DNA from: Candidatus Obscuribacterales bacterium
GTDB taxonomy: Bacteria > Cyanobacteriota > Vampirovibrionia > Obscuribacterales > Obscuribacteraceae
DNA: 64,000 bases
Assembly: GCA_019637435.1 (NCBI GenBank)
Contig: JAHBVO010000001.1
Span: forward strand, 1,178,001 to 1,242,000
Direction of reading: 5' to 3'
Notes under the pieces: generated by a model
What the model saw: only the letters and a program-made list of their open reading frames with translations
What the model was told of the DNA's origin: nothing
Database searches by the model: none
Shown here: piece after piece, positions 18,468-26,333 of the stretch
How positions within the stretch are numbered: the stretch's first letter is position 1
Layout of the letters: each line of letters opens with the position of its first letter
Made by a program: the position numbers and the translations under genes

Positions 18468-18563
18468 CCACGAGCGATACAAAACGTTGAACTAGTCGCC
18501 GTTTGAGTATAGGATCGTTGTTTAGCGCCGTCTTTGGCGAAAATCAACGAGAGGAATCCAGTC

Positions 18564-19379
18564 TTGGCAGGCAGGGTGAAGGTCGCAATCGCCGGTATTA
18601 ACGGCAAAATGGGGCGCGCGAGTGCCAATGCCGTACTTGGCGACTCCGGTCTGGAGCTTGTCGGGGCTTTCGGTCGATCGGGCTCGTCGTACGCCGGTAA
18701 GAGCATGGTTGCCGGTTTCTCAACCGAAAACAGCATGGCAGTTATGGTATCCGACAGTATCGAAGCCTGTTTCGAGGCGTCGAAACCGGATGTCCTGCTT
18801 GATTTTTCCATCGCCGAACCGGCCGTCAAGCACGCGACCTATGCGCTCCAGAACGGAGTTCGTCCTGTCATCGGCGTTTCAGGTGTCGATCCATCTGATG
18901 TGGAAAAACTGCGGGCGCTGGCCGGCGACAAGAAAGTCGGCGCCATGATTGTTCCGAACTTTTCCATCGGAGCCGTTCTCATGATGGAGTTCGCCAAGAC
19001 CGCCGGAAAGCACTTCGGCAACGTTGAAATTGTCGAGATGCACGGCACTAAGAAGCTGGACGCGCCGTCAGGAACCGCGATGTACACCACGCGGAAGCTG
19101 GCGGAGAACGATAAACAGTTTAATCCGAAAGAAGTTGCAGATAGAGAATTGCTGCAAGGCGCGCGCGGCGCAGTAACCGATGCAGGCGTTCGCGTTCACT
19201 CTGTGCGCTTACCCGGTCTCATCTCGCATCAAGATGTAATCTTTGGCGCTGATGGAGAGCTTCTTTCCATCAGGCATGAGAGTTTTAACACGAATTGCTT
19301 CGTCAAGGGAATTATTTTGAGCATCAAGTCTGTCATGGGCATGGATTCTTTTGTTGTCGGTTTGGAAAGTTTGTTGTGA
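18564..19379 (+). CDS. dapB: 4-hydroxy-tetrahydrodipicolinate reductase
   Basis: A 271-residue enzyme that reduces the DapA product with NAD(P)H in the lysine/diaminopimelate pathway. N-terminal Rossmann motif (VAIAGINGKMGRA), nucleotide contact 'GVSG', and the catalytic 'EMHGTKKLDAPSGTA' around residue 160. TTG 18564 is preferred because GAGAGG lies 8-13 nt upstream and the product then begins where the family does; a TTG at 18534 would add ten residues with no ribosome site. It is followed by asd and dapA in pathway context. Confidence 0.94.
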   Translation: MAGRVKVAIAGINGKMGRASANAVLGDSGLELVGAFGRSGSSYAGKSMVAGFSTENSMAVMVSDSIEACFEASKPDVLLDFSIAEPAVKHATYALQNGVRPVIGVSGVDPSDVEKLRALAGDKKVGAMIVPNFSIGAVLMMEFAKTAGKHFGNVEIVEMHGTKKLDAPSGTAMYTTRKLAENDKQFNPKEVADRELLQGARGAVTDAGVRVHSVRLPGLISHQDVIFGADGELLSIRHESFNTNCFVKGIILSIKSVMGMDSFVVGLESLL

Positions 19380-19490
19380 GATCGATAGTTAGCTGTAAGA
19401 ATCTGAGTTCATCAGTATTTGCAGAGAGTTTTTATAGTACAAATCTAGTACGAATCTGATTGGTGCAGGGATTATCCCGGAGGAATGGAA

Positions 19491-20531
19491 ATGAAAGGCA
19501 GAGCGATGCGTGTTGCGATACTCGGAGCGACCGGTCAAGTCGGACGCGAGTTTCTTCGCATTCTCGAACAGCGCAATGAGATGGAAATCGGCGAACTCCG
19601 ACTGCTGGCGAGCGCTCGCTCGGCTGGTTCGACTATGGAGTTTCGCGGAAAGAAAGTCGAAGTCATCGAAGTAAGCGAAAAAGCATTCGAGGGCGTCGAT
19701 ATCGTCCTCGCCTCTGCCGGTGGTGCAATCAGTAAACAGTGGGCGCCGGTCGCGGTCAAAGCCGGATGCGTGTTTATCGATAACTCGAGCGCGTTCCGAA
19801 TGGAAGAGGGCGTGCCGCTTGTGGTGCCTGAAGTTAATGGTCATGTCCTCAAAGACCACAAAGGTCTAATCGCGAATCCGAACTGTTCAACGGCTCAACT
19901 TGTGGTGGTTTTGAAAATATTGCACGAACTCGGCGGATTGAAGCGTGTCATCGTTTCAACCTATCAGTCCGTAAGCGGCGCCGGAAAGGAAGGAATGGAC
20001 GAGCTCGACCTCCAGACCAAGGCGCTCTGCAAAGATGAACAACATGCTCCCAAGAAGTTTCAAAAGCAAATTGCGTTCAATCTCATTCCTCATATCGATT
20101 CATTCGCCGATGATGGTTACACCAAGGAAGAATTGAAGGTCGTTAACGAGAGCAGAAAAATTCTTGAAATTCCAAATCTGCCGGTCGTATGCACTGCAGT
20201 CAGAGTGCCTGTTCGCGTAGGTCACAGCGAGTCTGTTCTCGTCGACCTGGAGAAGAAGGTGAGCGTTGCACAAGTCCGCGAATCGCTTTCCAATTCGCCG
20301 ATTGTCGAAGTCTGGGACCAACCGGAAGAAAACATCTATCCTACGCCGCTTGATTGCGCAGGCGAAGATCCCGTATACGTCGGTAGAATCAGACCTGACA
20401 CTTCTTCGGAAAACGGAATCAACCTCTGGGTAGTCGCCGACAATCTGCGAATCGGTGCGGCACTGAATGCGGTGCGTATCGCTGAGTATATGGTGAAGCA
20501 CGATCTCGTCGGTCAAAAGGTCGCAAATTAG
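19491..20531 (+). CDS. asd: Aspartate-semialdehyde dehydrogenase
   Basis: A 346-residue NADPH-dependent enzyme making aspartate semialdehyde from aspartyl phosphate, the branch point to lysine, threonine and methionine. N-terminal 'RVAILGATGQVGREFLRIL', active-site Cys in 'NPNCSTAQLVV' (about residue 128), and 'TYQSVSGAGKEGMDEL' after it. ATG 19491 lies 7 nt after GGAGG (19479-19483); ATG 19485 is too close to it. asd-dapA-RNase J in this order is the arrangement seen in Cyanobacteria. Confidence 0.95.
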   Translation: MKGRAMRVAILGATGQVGREFLRILEQRNEMEIGELRLLASARSAGSTMEFRGKKVEVIEVSEKAFEGVDIVLASAGGAISKQWAPVAVKAGCVFIDNSSAFRMEEGVPLVVPEVNGHVLKDHKGLIANPNCSTAQLVVVLKILHELGGLKRVIVSTYQSVSGAGKEGMDELDLQTKALCKDEQHAPKKFQKQIAFNLIPHIDSFADDGYTKEELKVVNESRKILEIPNLPVVCTAVRVPVRVGHSESVLVDLEKKVSVAQVRESLSNSPIVEVWDQPEENIYPTPLDCAGEDPVYVGRIRPDTSSENGINLWVVADNLRIGAALNAVRIAEYMVKHDLVGQKVAN

Positions 20532-20542
20532 TTTGATCAGGC

Positions 20543-20563
20543 AACGGCTCTCGACGAGCCGTT
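20543..20563 (+). promoter_or_regulatory. Hairpin between asd and dapA
   Basis: Perfect 8-bp stem AACGGCTC/GAGCCGTT with a 5-nt loop, with no T-run after it. It is probably an mRNA processing or stability element in a polycistronic message rather than a terminator. Confidence 0.45.
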
Positions 20564-20617
20564 CCTGCTATGGAGCGTCGGGATCAAATCGTTTAAATGA
20601 CTTAAGGGGTAAAGATA

Positions 20618-21535
20618 GTGATTGGAACAGATGGATCGTTATACGGTCGTTTGATTACGGCGATGGTGACACCATTCGGAGACGATGGCAAAATTGACTA
20701 TAAAGCGACTGAAGCTATCGCAAACCATCTGTTTAAAACTGGATCCAGCGCGATTCTCGTCTGTGGAACCACAGGCGAGTCTCCGACCTTGAGCGACGAA
20801 GAGAAGATCGACCTTTTGAAGTGCGTGAAAGCCGTTGCCAAAGGACGTGGAAAAGTTATCTTTGGCGCCGGAAGCAATGACACTGAAAAGTCAGCGAAAT
20901 TTGCTGCACTTGCACAAAAAGAAGGTGCGGAGGGACTGCTGATTGTCGCGCCCTATTACAACAAACCGAATCAAGCCGGGATAGAGGCGCACATCAAGAA
21001 GATTGCGCAATCCTCCACGCTGCCGCTGATCATATATAACATTCCGGGGCGCACTGGCATCAACATTTTGCCGGAAACAATCGTGCGAATCGCGGAGCAA
21101 TGTCCGACCGTCCACGCTCTGAAGGATTCAACCGGAAGCACCGATCAGTCTGCCGAAATCGCAGGTCGTGCGCCGAACAACTTCCGTATATATTCAGGCG
21201 ATGATTATTTGACTTTGCCGTTTCTCTCCATCGGCGCATGCGGCGTGATCAGCGTCGCCAGTCATGTTGCGGGTGAAGCAATTTCCGGAATGATGGCGAA
21301 GTTCTTCTCCGGAGATGTCGACGGACCGCGCACCATTCAATACAAATATTTGCCGTTGTTTAGAGGTCTGTTTGCAGCACCGAATCCGGTGCCGGTTAAA
21401 TACGCCTTGAGCAAGCTCAATTTGTGCAAGGAAAATGTGCGCCTTCCTCTGGTTCCGATGTCGGAGGACGAGAAAAACGTTCTCAAACAAATCCTCAAGG
21501 ACACCGGAGTTCTTGAGAATTTATCCTATGTTTAG
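20618..21535 (+). CDS. dapA: 4-hydroxy-tetrahydrodipicolinate synthase
   Basis: A 305-residue TIM-barrel aldolase condensing pyruvate with aspartate semialdehyde. 'LVCGTTGESPTLSDEEK' contains the TTGES motif, 'IIYNIPGRTGINI' the catalytic Tyr loop, and 'HALKDSTGS' the Schiff-base Lys (about residue 168). It starts at GTG 20618 after AAGGGG. The gene for RNase J begins about 18 nt after its stop. Confidence 0.95.
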   Translation: MIGTDGSLYGRLITAMVTPFGDDGKIDYKATEAIANHLFKTGSSAILVCGTTGESPTLSDEEKIDLLKCVKAVAKGRGKVIFGAGSNDTEKSAKFAALAQKEGAEGLLIVAPYYNKPNQAGIEAHIKKIAQSSTLPLIIYNIPGRTGINILPETIVRIAEQCPTVHALKDSTGSTDQSAEIAGRAPNNFRIYSGDDYLTLPFLSIGACGVISVASHVAGEAISGMMAKFFSGDVDGPRTIQYKYLPLFRGLFAAPNPVPVKYALSKLNLCKENVRLPLVPMSEDEKNVLKQILKDTGVLENLSYV

Positions 21536-21553
21536 TTATTAGAAGTGACCATC

Positions 21554-23281
21554 ATGACAGCACTAAAAGTAATACCACTCGGCGGACTTGGTGAGATCGG
21601 AAAGAACACCATGGTCATCGCATATGGTGACGACATGATGTTGGTCGACGCCGGTTTAGCATTTCCTTCTGAAGACATGCTCGGTGTTGATATCGTATTG
21701 CCCGACATCAACTTTCTTCTCGAGAATCGAGATAAGCTCAAGGGTCTGGCCATCACCCACGGTCACGAAGACCACATCGGTGGCATTCCATACATTCTGA
21801 AGGAAATGCCGATTCCGGTAATCTATGGTCCGGCGCTGGCCCTTGGACTGCTGGAAGGAAAGTTCAAAGAAGCCGGCTTACAAGATCGCACCACACTGCG
21901 TAGCGTCAAACCTCGTCAGCGAGTAAAAATTGGCTGCTTCGAAGTCGAGTTCGTCCGCTGCACACATTCGATCGCCGATTCGTTTAGTCTTATTATCAGG
22001 ACCCCTGTAGGTGTCATTATTCATACAGGCGACTTCAAATTCGATTTCACTCCTGTTGATGGCGAACAGTTCGATATTGCCAGTTTGGCGAACGCTGCAG
22101 AGGAAGGCGTTCTCCTGCTTATGAGCGACAGCACGAATACTGAGCGACCTGGTTTTACTCCATCCGAAAAAACGGTCTGGAATAAACTGAATGAGGTATT
22201 CGCAAACGCGCGGCAGCGCATAATCGTCACAACGTTCGCCAGTAATGTTCATCGGGTGCGGCAGGTTTTGACTGCTGCGATGAAATACAATCGCAAAGTT
22301 GCAATTCTTGGTAGGTCGATGCTCAACTTCGCAAACATTTCGCGAGAGCTCGGCTACATGAGTTTCCCGGATGGGCTGCTCATCTCGGTAGACCAGGTGA
22401 ATGACTATCCACCCGACTGGGTTGTAATTCTCACAACAGGCAGCCAGGGCGAACCCATGTCTGCGCTCACGCGAATAGCGAATGATGAACACAAGCGCAT
22501 AAAAATAGTGCCTGGCGATACTGTCATTATTTCGGCTACTCCGATTCCTGGTAACGAACGTTCAGTTGCAAACACCATCAACGCTTTATTCTTGAGAGGC
22601 GCCAATGTTGTTTACGGCAGAGAGTCAGGTGTTCACGTTTCCGGACACGCTTGTCGCGAAGAGCAAAAGCTTATGTTGAACATTTGCAAGCCGAAGTATT
22701 TCATGCCGATTCACGGTGAATACAGAATGCTTGTAAGGCATGCCGAGCTTGGTGTCGAATGTGGTATCGAACCCGACAATGTTTTTGTCATGGAGAACGG
22801 CGACGTCCTCGAGGTTACGAAGGATAAGGCGTCCCAAACGGAGCGCATCAAAGCGGGCGTAATTCTCATCGATCAAAACAGAGAATGGCAGCTGGACGAA
22901 GATATCATCGAGCAGCGAAGACACATCGCTGACGATGGTTTGATAACGGTAGTGGTACTTCTCGACGATGCTCACAAGATTGTTGCCGGACCTGACGTGT
23001 ATATGCGTGGCGTTATTCTGCCTCGAGGTTTGCCGGCCGAGGAGTTCATCATAAAAGTGCAAGAAGAAGCGAAACGGATTCTTTCTAATACCAAGGTGAT
23101 TGAAAAGATGAACGGTCAGGACTTGACCGACTTCCTGCACGGCGCGTTGTCATGCTACTTCGAGAATGAAATGAACAGCGAGCCGCTCGTGCTGATTCAC
23201 TGCAATTTTGTTGGAGATGAGGGCGCAAGTAAGTCACCACTCAGTCAGACGCGATCGCTTGGAACCGAGAAGCGTGATTAG
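21554..23281 (+). CDS. rnj: Ribonuclease J
   Basis: A 575-residue metallo-beta-lactamase/beta-CASP nuclease acting as 5'-exonuclease and endonuclease in mRNA decay and rRNA maturation. The zinc motif 'THGHEDHIGG' is near residue 75, 'LLMSDSTNTERPG' lies near residue 190, and the C-terminal domain begins with 'HVSGHACREEQKLM'. ATG 21554 is taken; a GTG three codons upstream is equally possible. It is co-directional with asd-dapA, the cyanobacterial order. A long inverted repeat begins at its stop codon. Confidence 0.94.
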   Translation: MTALKVIPLGGLGEIGKNTMVIAYGDDMMLVDAGLAFPSEDMLGVDIVLPDINFLLENRDKLKGLAITHGHEDHIGGIPYILKEMPIPVIYGPALALGLLEGKFKEAGLQDRTTLRSVKPRQRVKIGCFEVEFVRCTHSIADSFSLIIRTPVGVIIHTGDFKFDFTPVDGEQFDIASLANAAEEGVLLLMSDSTNTERPGFTPSEKTVWNKLNEVFANARQRIIVTTFASNVHRVRQVLTAAMKYNRKVAILGRSMLNFANISRELGYMSFPDGLLISVDQVNDYPPDWVVILTTGSQGEPMSALTRIANDEHKRIKIVPGDTVIISATPIPGNERSVANTINALFLRGANVVYGRESGVHVSGHACREEQKLMLNICKPKYFMPIHGEYRMLVRHAELGVECGIEPDNVFVMENGDVLEVTKDKASQTERIKAGVILIDQNREWQLDEDIIEQRRHIADDGLITVVVLLDDAHKIVAGPDVYMRGVILPRGLPAEEFIIKVQEEAKRILSNTKVIEKMNGQDLTDFLHGALSCYFENEMNSEPLVLIHCNFVGDEGASKSPLSQTRSLGTEKRD

Positions 23282-23364
23282 CGAGCAAACCAACTAGAGA
23301 AGGATGCGATCTGGTGTTTATTATAAAGCGACTCTAAGCTTCGAGGCGTACGTCGGTTGCTCGC
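23281..23364 (+). other. Long inverted repeat at the RNase J 3' end
   Basis: GCGAGCAA-a-CC (23281-23291) pairs with GGTTGCTCGC (23355-23364), with a 63-nt loop. It has no strong T-run, so it is not a clear terminator; it could protect or mark the 3' end of the operon mRNA. Confidence 0.4.
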
Positions 23365-23840
23365 ATAGCTTTTGGAGCAGTATCGGATATCTTTTGCTTG
23401 TAAAAATTAGCGCGTACTAATTTGTCGGCTTGTCACGGTCTAATCAAAGCCCCAAAGTAAAACTTCCCCCCTGCAGATGCAAGGAGGAAGAATTATTTGT
23501 GGTGGATTAGGTAATGAGGAAACACGGCAACTGGCGGGAGATACCGCCTGCTGCCATTCAGTGATCAAATAATAGCAGCGCTGACATCCCTCTGCCGTTA
23601 AAAAACTTGAAGAGGTGGTGACTCGAACGCCAACTACCGTCAACTAAGACTTGATTAATATTGGTGTCAGACTTGATCTGGCTGATGAGCGCCAGTTCAT
23701 AAAATGGTTCTATTGACAGGCTTTCACCCGCGGAGCTGTTTTTAGTGCAGACCGAAGATTTAGCGGAGACCGAAGAGGTAATTTAACCCAGGCAGTTCCT
23801 ATTACGGCTTCCGTTCTCCTCAGGGCTCGAAACAGAACAT
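23365..23840. other. Gene-free stretch with nested helices
   Basis: No coding frame is convincing. Between 23463 and 23573 several nested pairings occur: CTTCC/GGAAG (23463/23486) around TGCA/TGCA; ATTATTTG/CAAATAAT (23492/23566) enclosing GGCA/TGCC and GGCGG/CCGCC. This could be a small structured RNA or leader. Short direct repeats AGACTTGAT and AGACCGAAGA follow. No known RNA family was recognised. Confidence 0.4.
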
Positions 23841-23870
23841 GAAAAAAGCCCGCTCTTGCGAACGGGCTTT
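23841..23870 (-). terminator. Intrinsic terminator of sepF
   Basis: AAAGCCCG/CGGGCTTT stem with a 10-nt loop, followed on the minus strand by a T-run. It lies 25 nt after the sepF stop. Confidence 0.85.
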
Positions 23871-23894
23871 GAACTTTTGAATGTTCGTTGAACT

Positions 23895-24431
23895 TTAGTG
23901 GGTTGTCGGACTCTTTGTCCAAACTGACGAACCGGCTTTATTGTCGAGAAGCGAACCGCCCGGATAGAGGAAATCGAGCGCTCCGAAATCCGCTGTGGTA
24001 TCACCACTGAAACCAACTTCCGCATGAAGCGCGGTGTCACCTTTTTCTGCAGTGATTTTGATGTTGCTCGGGCAGAAGATATAGACTTGTTCGCTCAACT
24101 TGTGGAAATCGCCGTCCAGAGCGGCTGAGGCTCCAGCGACAAAATCAACCAAGCGACTTGCGTCAATCTTTTTCATATTCTCCAGAGAAATAGTGGTGGC
24201 AGCGCGTCCGCGCAGGCACTCTACTATGTCAATTGCCTCCTCGAAAGAGTGTGGAGAGAAAATTGAAATTTGTGTTCCGATTCTTCCTGGCGTCTGTTGC
24301 GGTTGACGCATTGACGACATTTGCATCATTCGCCGATCGGCGAGTGCTGGGAACAAATCAACAACAGGCTGCACAGACTTTGCTCTGTTGGCAATTATCG
24401 TCTTTTCGGCTACTTCTTTATGTTCGTCCAT
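23895..24431 (-). CDS. sepF: Cell division protein SepF
   Basis: A 178-residue protein. The central block 'ISIFSPHSFEEAIDIVECLRG', 'TTISLENMKKIDASRLVDFVAG', 'ALDGDFHKLSEQVYIFCPSNIKI' is the SepF (DUF552) domain, which polymerises and anchors FtsZ to the membrane. An N-terminal amphipathic-helix region precedes it, as is usual. The approximately 50 residues after the core (Gly/Ser/Asp-rich) are longer than in typical SepF. ATG 24431 is supported by AGGGG 5 nt upstream. It is monocistronic with its own terminator. Confidence 0.9.
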   Translation of the reverse strand: MDEHKEVAEKTIIANRAKSVQPVVDLFPALADRRMMQMSSMRQPQQTPGRIGTQISIFSPHSFEEAIDIVECLRGRAATTISLENMKKIDASRLVDFVAGASAALDGDFHKLSEQVYIFCPSNIKITAEKGDTALHAEVGFSGDTTADFGALDFLYPGGSLLDNKAGSSVWTKSPTTH

Positions 24432-24680
24432 TTTTGCCCCTGCCAATCAACAACGCATAGCGTATTCACTATACGATCCGCTCGACTCGTTTTAAATTTT
24501 TGAAGGTGCCATTCCAGATGGTGCACGGCAATAAACCAATTCTAGACAATTCGTACCATTCTGCAAGTACTGCAACAGATGTCCATGATATTCAGTGTTT
24601 CGATCAATCACCGTAGACGGTGCCTTTCGAGACTTTGTACTTAACTAATTTCCCACGAATTTAACATTGCTTGTCTGGAT

Positions 24681-25442
24681 TTAGGCATCCATTATCTGAC
24701 TAACAAACATATTTGAGATAGCTTCGCAAATAAGCATGTCTTCCGGCACAGTGACTTTGATGTTATATCGATCGCTATCAACAATCCTCACGCGATGCTT
24801 GGCCTGCTCGAGAATAAAGGCATCATCCGTGGCGGCAATACCATTGCGAGCGGCGTCCTCATGTGCGCTTAGCAGCCAGTCGAACCGTCCTGCCTGAGGG
24901 GTATGCACGGCTACCAGGTTAACTCTGTCAACAGTCTCCACGACTTCGCTGCTATCTACCCGTTTAATCGTATCTGAGACCGGCAGTGCCACCGTACAGG
25001 CACCGTATTTGATGACAGCCTCGATGGTGGCATCGATTATTTTTGCGCTGATAAACGGACGTGCCGCGTCGTGAATCAGCACGTAGTCAGGAGCAGGCGT
25101 TTGTTCCTTCAAATGCTTCAGACCGCAAAATACTGATTCTTGGCGAGTTGCACCGCCGGAAATTACTTCAATGCTGGCAACAAGTCTGTTAACGCCGGCG
25201 ATGTTTTCTGGACGAATGTATTTTTTGATTTCGCCACGAATGTCGTCGAGCACATCTTTGTGAGAGACCACAATAATTCTGGAAACATGCTCGTTTCTGA
25301 GAAACGACAAGATGCTCCACATATATAAAGGACGGCCGTTGAGAAACAAGCATTGCTTATGCTTGATACTCCCGCCTGTCGCAAAACGGCTTCCGATGCC
25401 GCCAGCTGCAATAACAACCGCGATATTTGGTTCGGTAGTCAA
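24681..25442 (-). CDS. ispD: 2-C-methyl-D-erythritol 4-phosphate cytidylyltransferase
   Basis: A 253-residue enzyme of the MEP isoprenoid pathway that couples MEP with CTP. N-terminal CTP-binding 'VVIAAGGIGSRFATG', 'VISGGATRQESVFCGL', 'VLIHDAARPFIS' and 'TDDAFILEQAKHRVRIVDSDRYNIKVT' are the IspD signatures. It follows scpB by 15 nt and probably ends the smc-scpA-scpB-ispD transcription unit. Confidence 0.95.
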   Translation of the reverse strand: MTTEPNIAVVIAAGGIGSRFATGGSIKHKQCLFLNGRPLYMWSILSFLRNEHVSRIIVVSHKDVLDDIRGEIKKYIRPENIAGVNRLVASIEVISGGATRQESVFCGLKHLKEQTPAPDYVLIHDAARPFISAKIIDATIEAVIKYGACTVALPVSDTIKRVDSSEVVETVDRVNLVAVHTPQAGRFDWLLSAHEDAARNGIAATDDAFILEQAKHRVRIVDSDRYNIKVTVPEDMLICEAISNMFVSQIMDA

Positions 25443-25457
25443 AACTTCGACCTGTGA

Positions 25458-26333
25458 TTAGCTGGTACTGGTCTCGGTGGCTGAGTTTGTTTGGGATGCA
25501 ATGACATCATCGGTGGTATTGACATCGGATTTGGTGCCCGTCGACTCTTCCGCTTCCGGCTTGCTTGTTGCGGCGGTCTGTTCTACAGTTTCGCCGAGTT
25601 TGCTGATTGCTTCCGTATCAGTGTCTTCCAGAATAACTTTATTCAAATCCAAGTTTTCATCATCTGTGGTGCCCTCCACAGCCATTCCAATGGGAGGTGT
25701 GGATGGGTCGGGTGACGCATCGAAGGTATTTGCAGCCTCGACTATCGAGTTGGACGAATCACCTGCTGCATCTGCACCGGTAGAGTCAGAAACGGTGTTC
25801 GCATCCCCGGCGTCCCCTGCGGACAGATTGACCTCTTTTGCTAACCCTGACATTTGCTGACGAAAGGTCTTTCCATCCTTCGAAAGTCTGAAATACTCTT
25901 GAAACTTCTTGGTTGTTGTAAGAACCGGCGAGCGACCACCATCTTCGCGTTTCATGATCAGCTCACGCTCGACGAGTTCCTTTATATGATCATAGGCACC
26001 AGCGCCTCGGATTTTGATTACTTCCGATTGCATCACGGGTTGCTTGATGGCTATTGCCGAGAGAGTCCTGATCAAAGCGGTGGGCATGTCGATTGGAACG
26101 AACTCGTCGACCAGGTTTGTATATTCGTCTTTGACTTGAATGATATATCCGTCGTCGTCAGCAACTTCCAGCCCGCCATTGCGAGCCTCGTAGTCATTTA
26201 TCAACTCGAGGATTGTCTGTCTGACGAGATTTACTTCAGCATTGACGATAACAGCGACAGCCTGGGCTTTCAGGGGTTTCTCCGTCAAGAACAAAGCTGC
26301 TTCGACTTGTGCTTTTAGCAATTCGTTGGTCAT
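25458..26333 (-). CDS. scpB: Segregation and condensation protein B
   Basis: A 291-residue kleisin-associated subunit of the SMC-ScpAB condensin, with tandem winged helices in residues 1-180 ('VEAALFLTEKPLKAQAVA' and 'LSAIAIKQPVMQSEVIKIRG'). The last 100 residues are a disordered, Asp/Thr/Ser/Ala-rich tail absent from most ScpB proteins. Its ATG overlaps the scpA stop by 4 nt (ATGA). Confidence 0.92.
   Translation of the reverse strand: MTNELLKAQVEAALFLTEKPLKAQAVAVIVNAEVNLVRQTILELINDYEARNGGLEVADDDGYIIQVKDEYTNLVDEFVPIDMPTALIRTLSAIAIKQPVMQSEVIKIRGAGAYDHIKELVERELIMKREDGGRSPVLTTTKKFQEYFRLSKDGKTFRQQMSGLAKEVNLSAGDAGDANTVSDSTGADAAGDSSNSIVEAANTFDASPDPSTPPIGMAVEGTTDDENLDLNKVILEDTDTEAISKLGETVEQTAATSKPEAEESTGTKSDVNTTDDVIASQTNSATETSTS

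Noticed and set aside
23600..23645. T-arm-like GTTCGAGTC on the minus strand (tRNA or tmRNA end)
   Set aside because: The T stem has a mismatch and no matching 5' acceptor arm, D arm or anticodon arm is found upstream.
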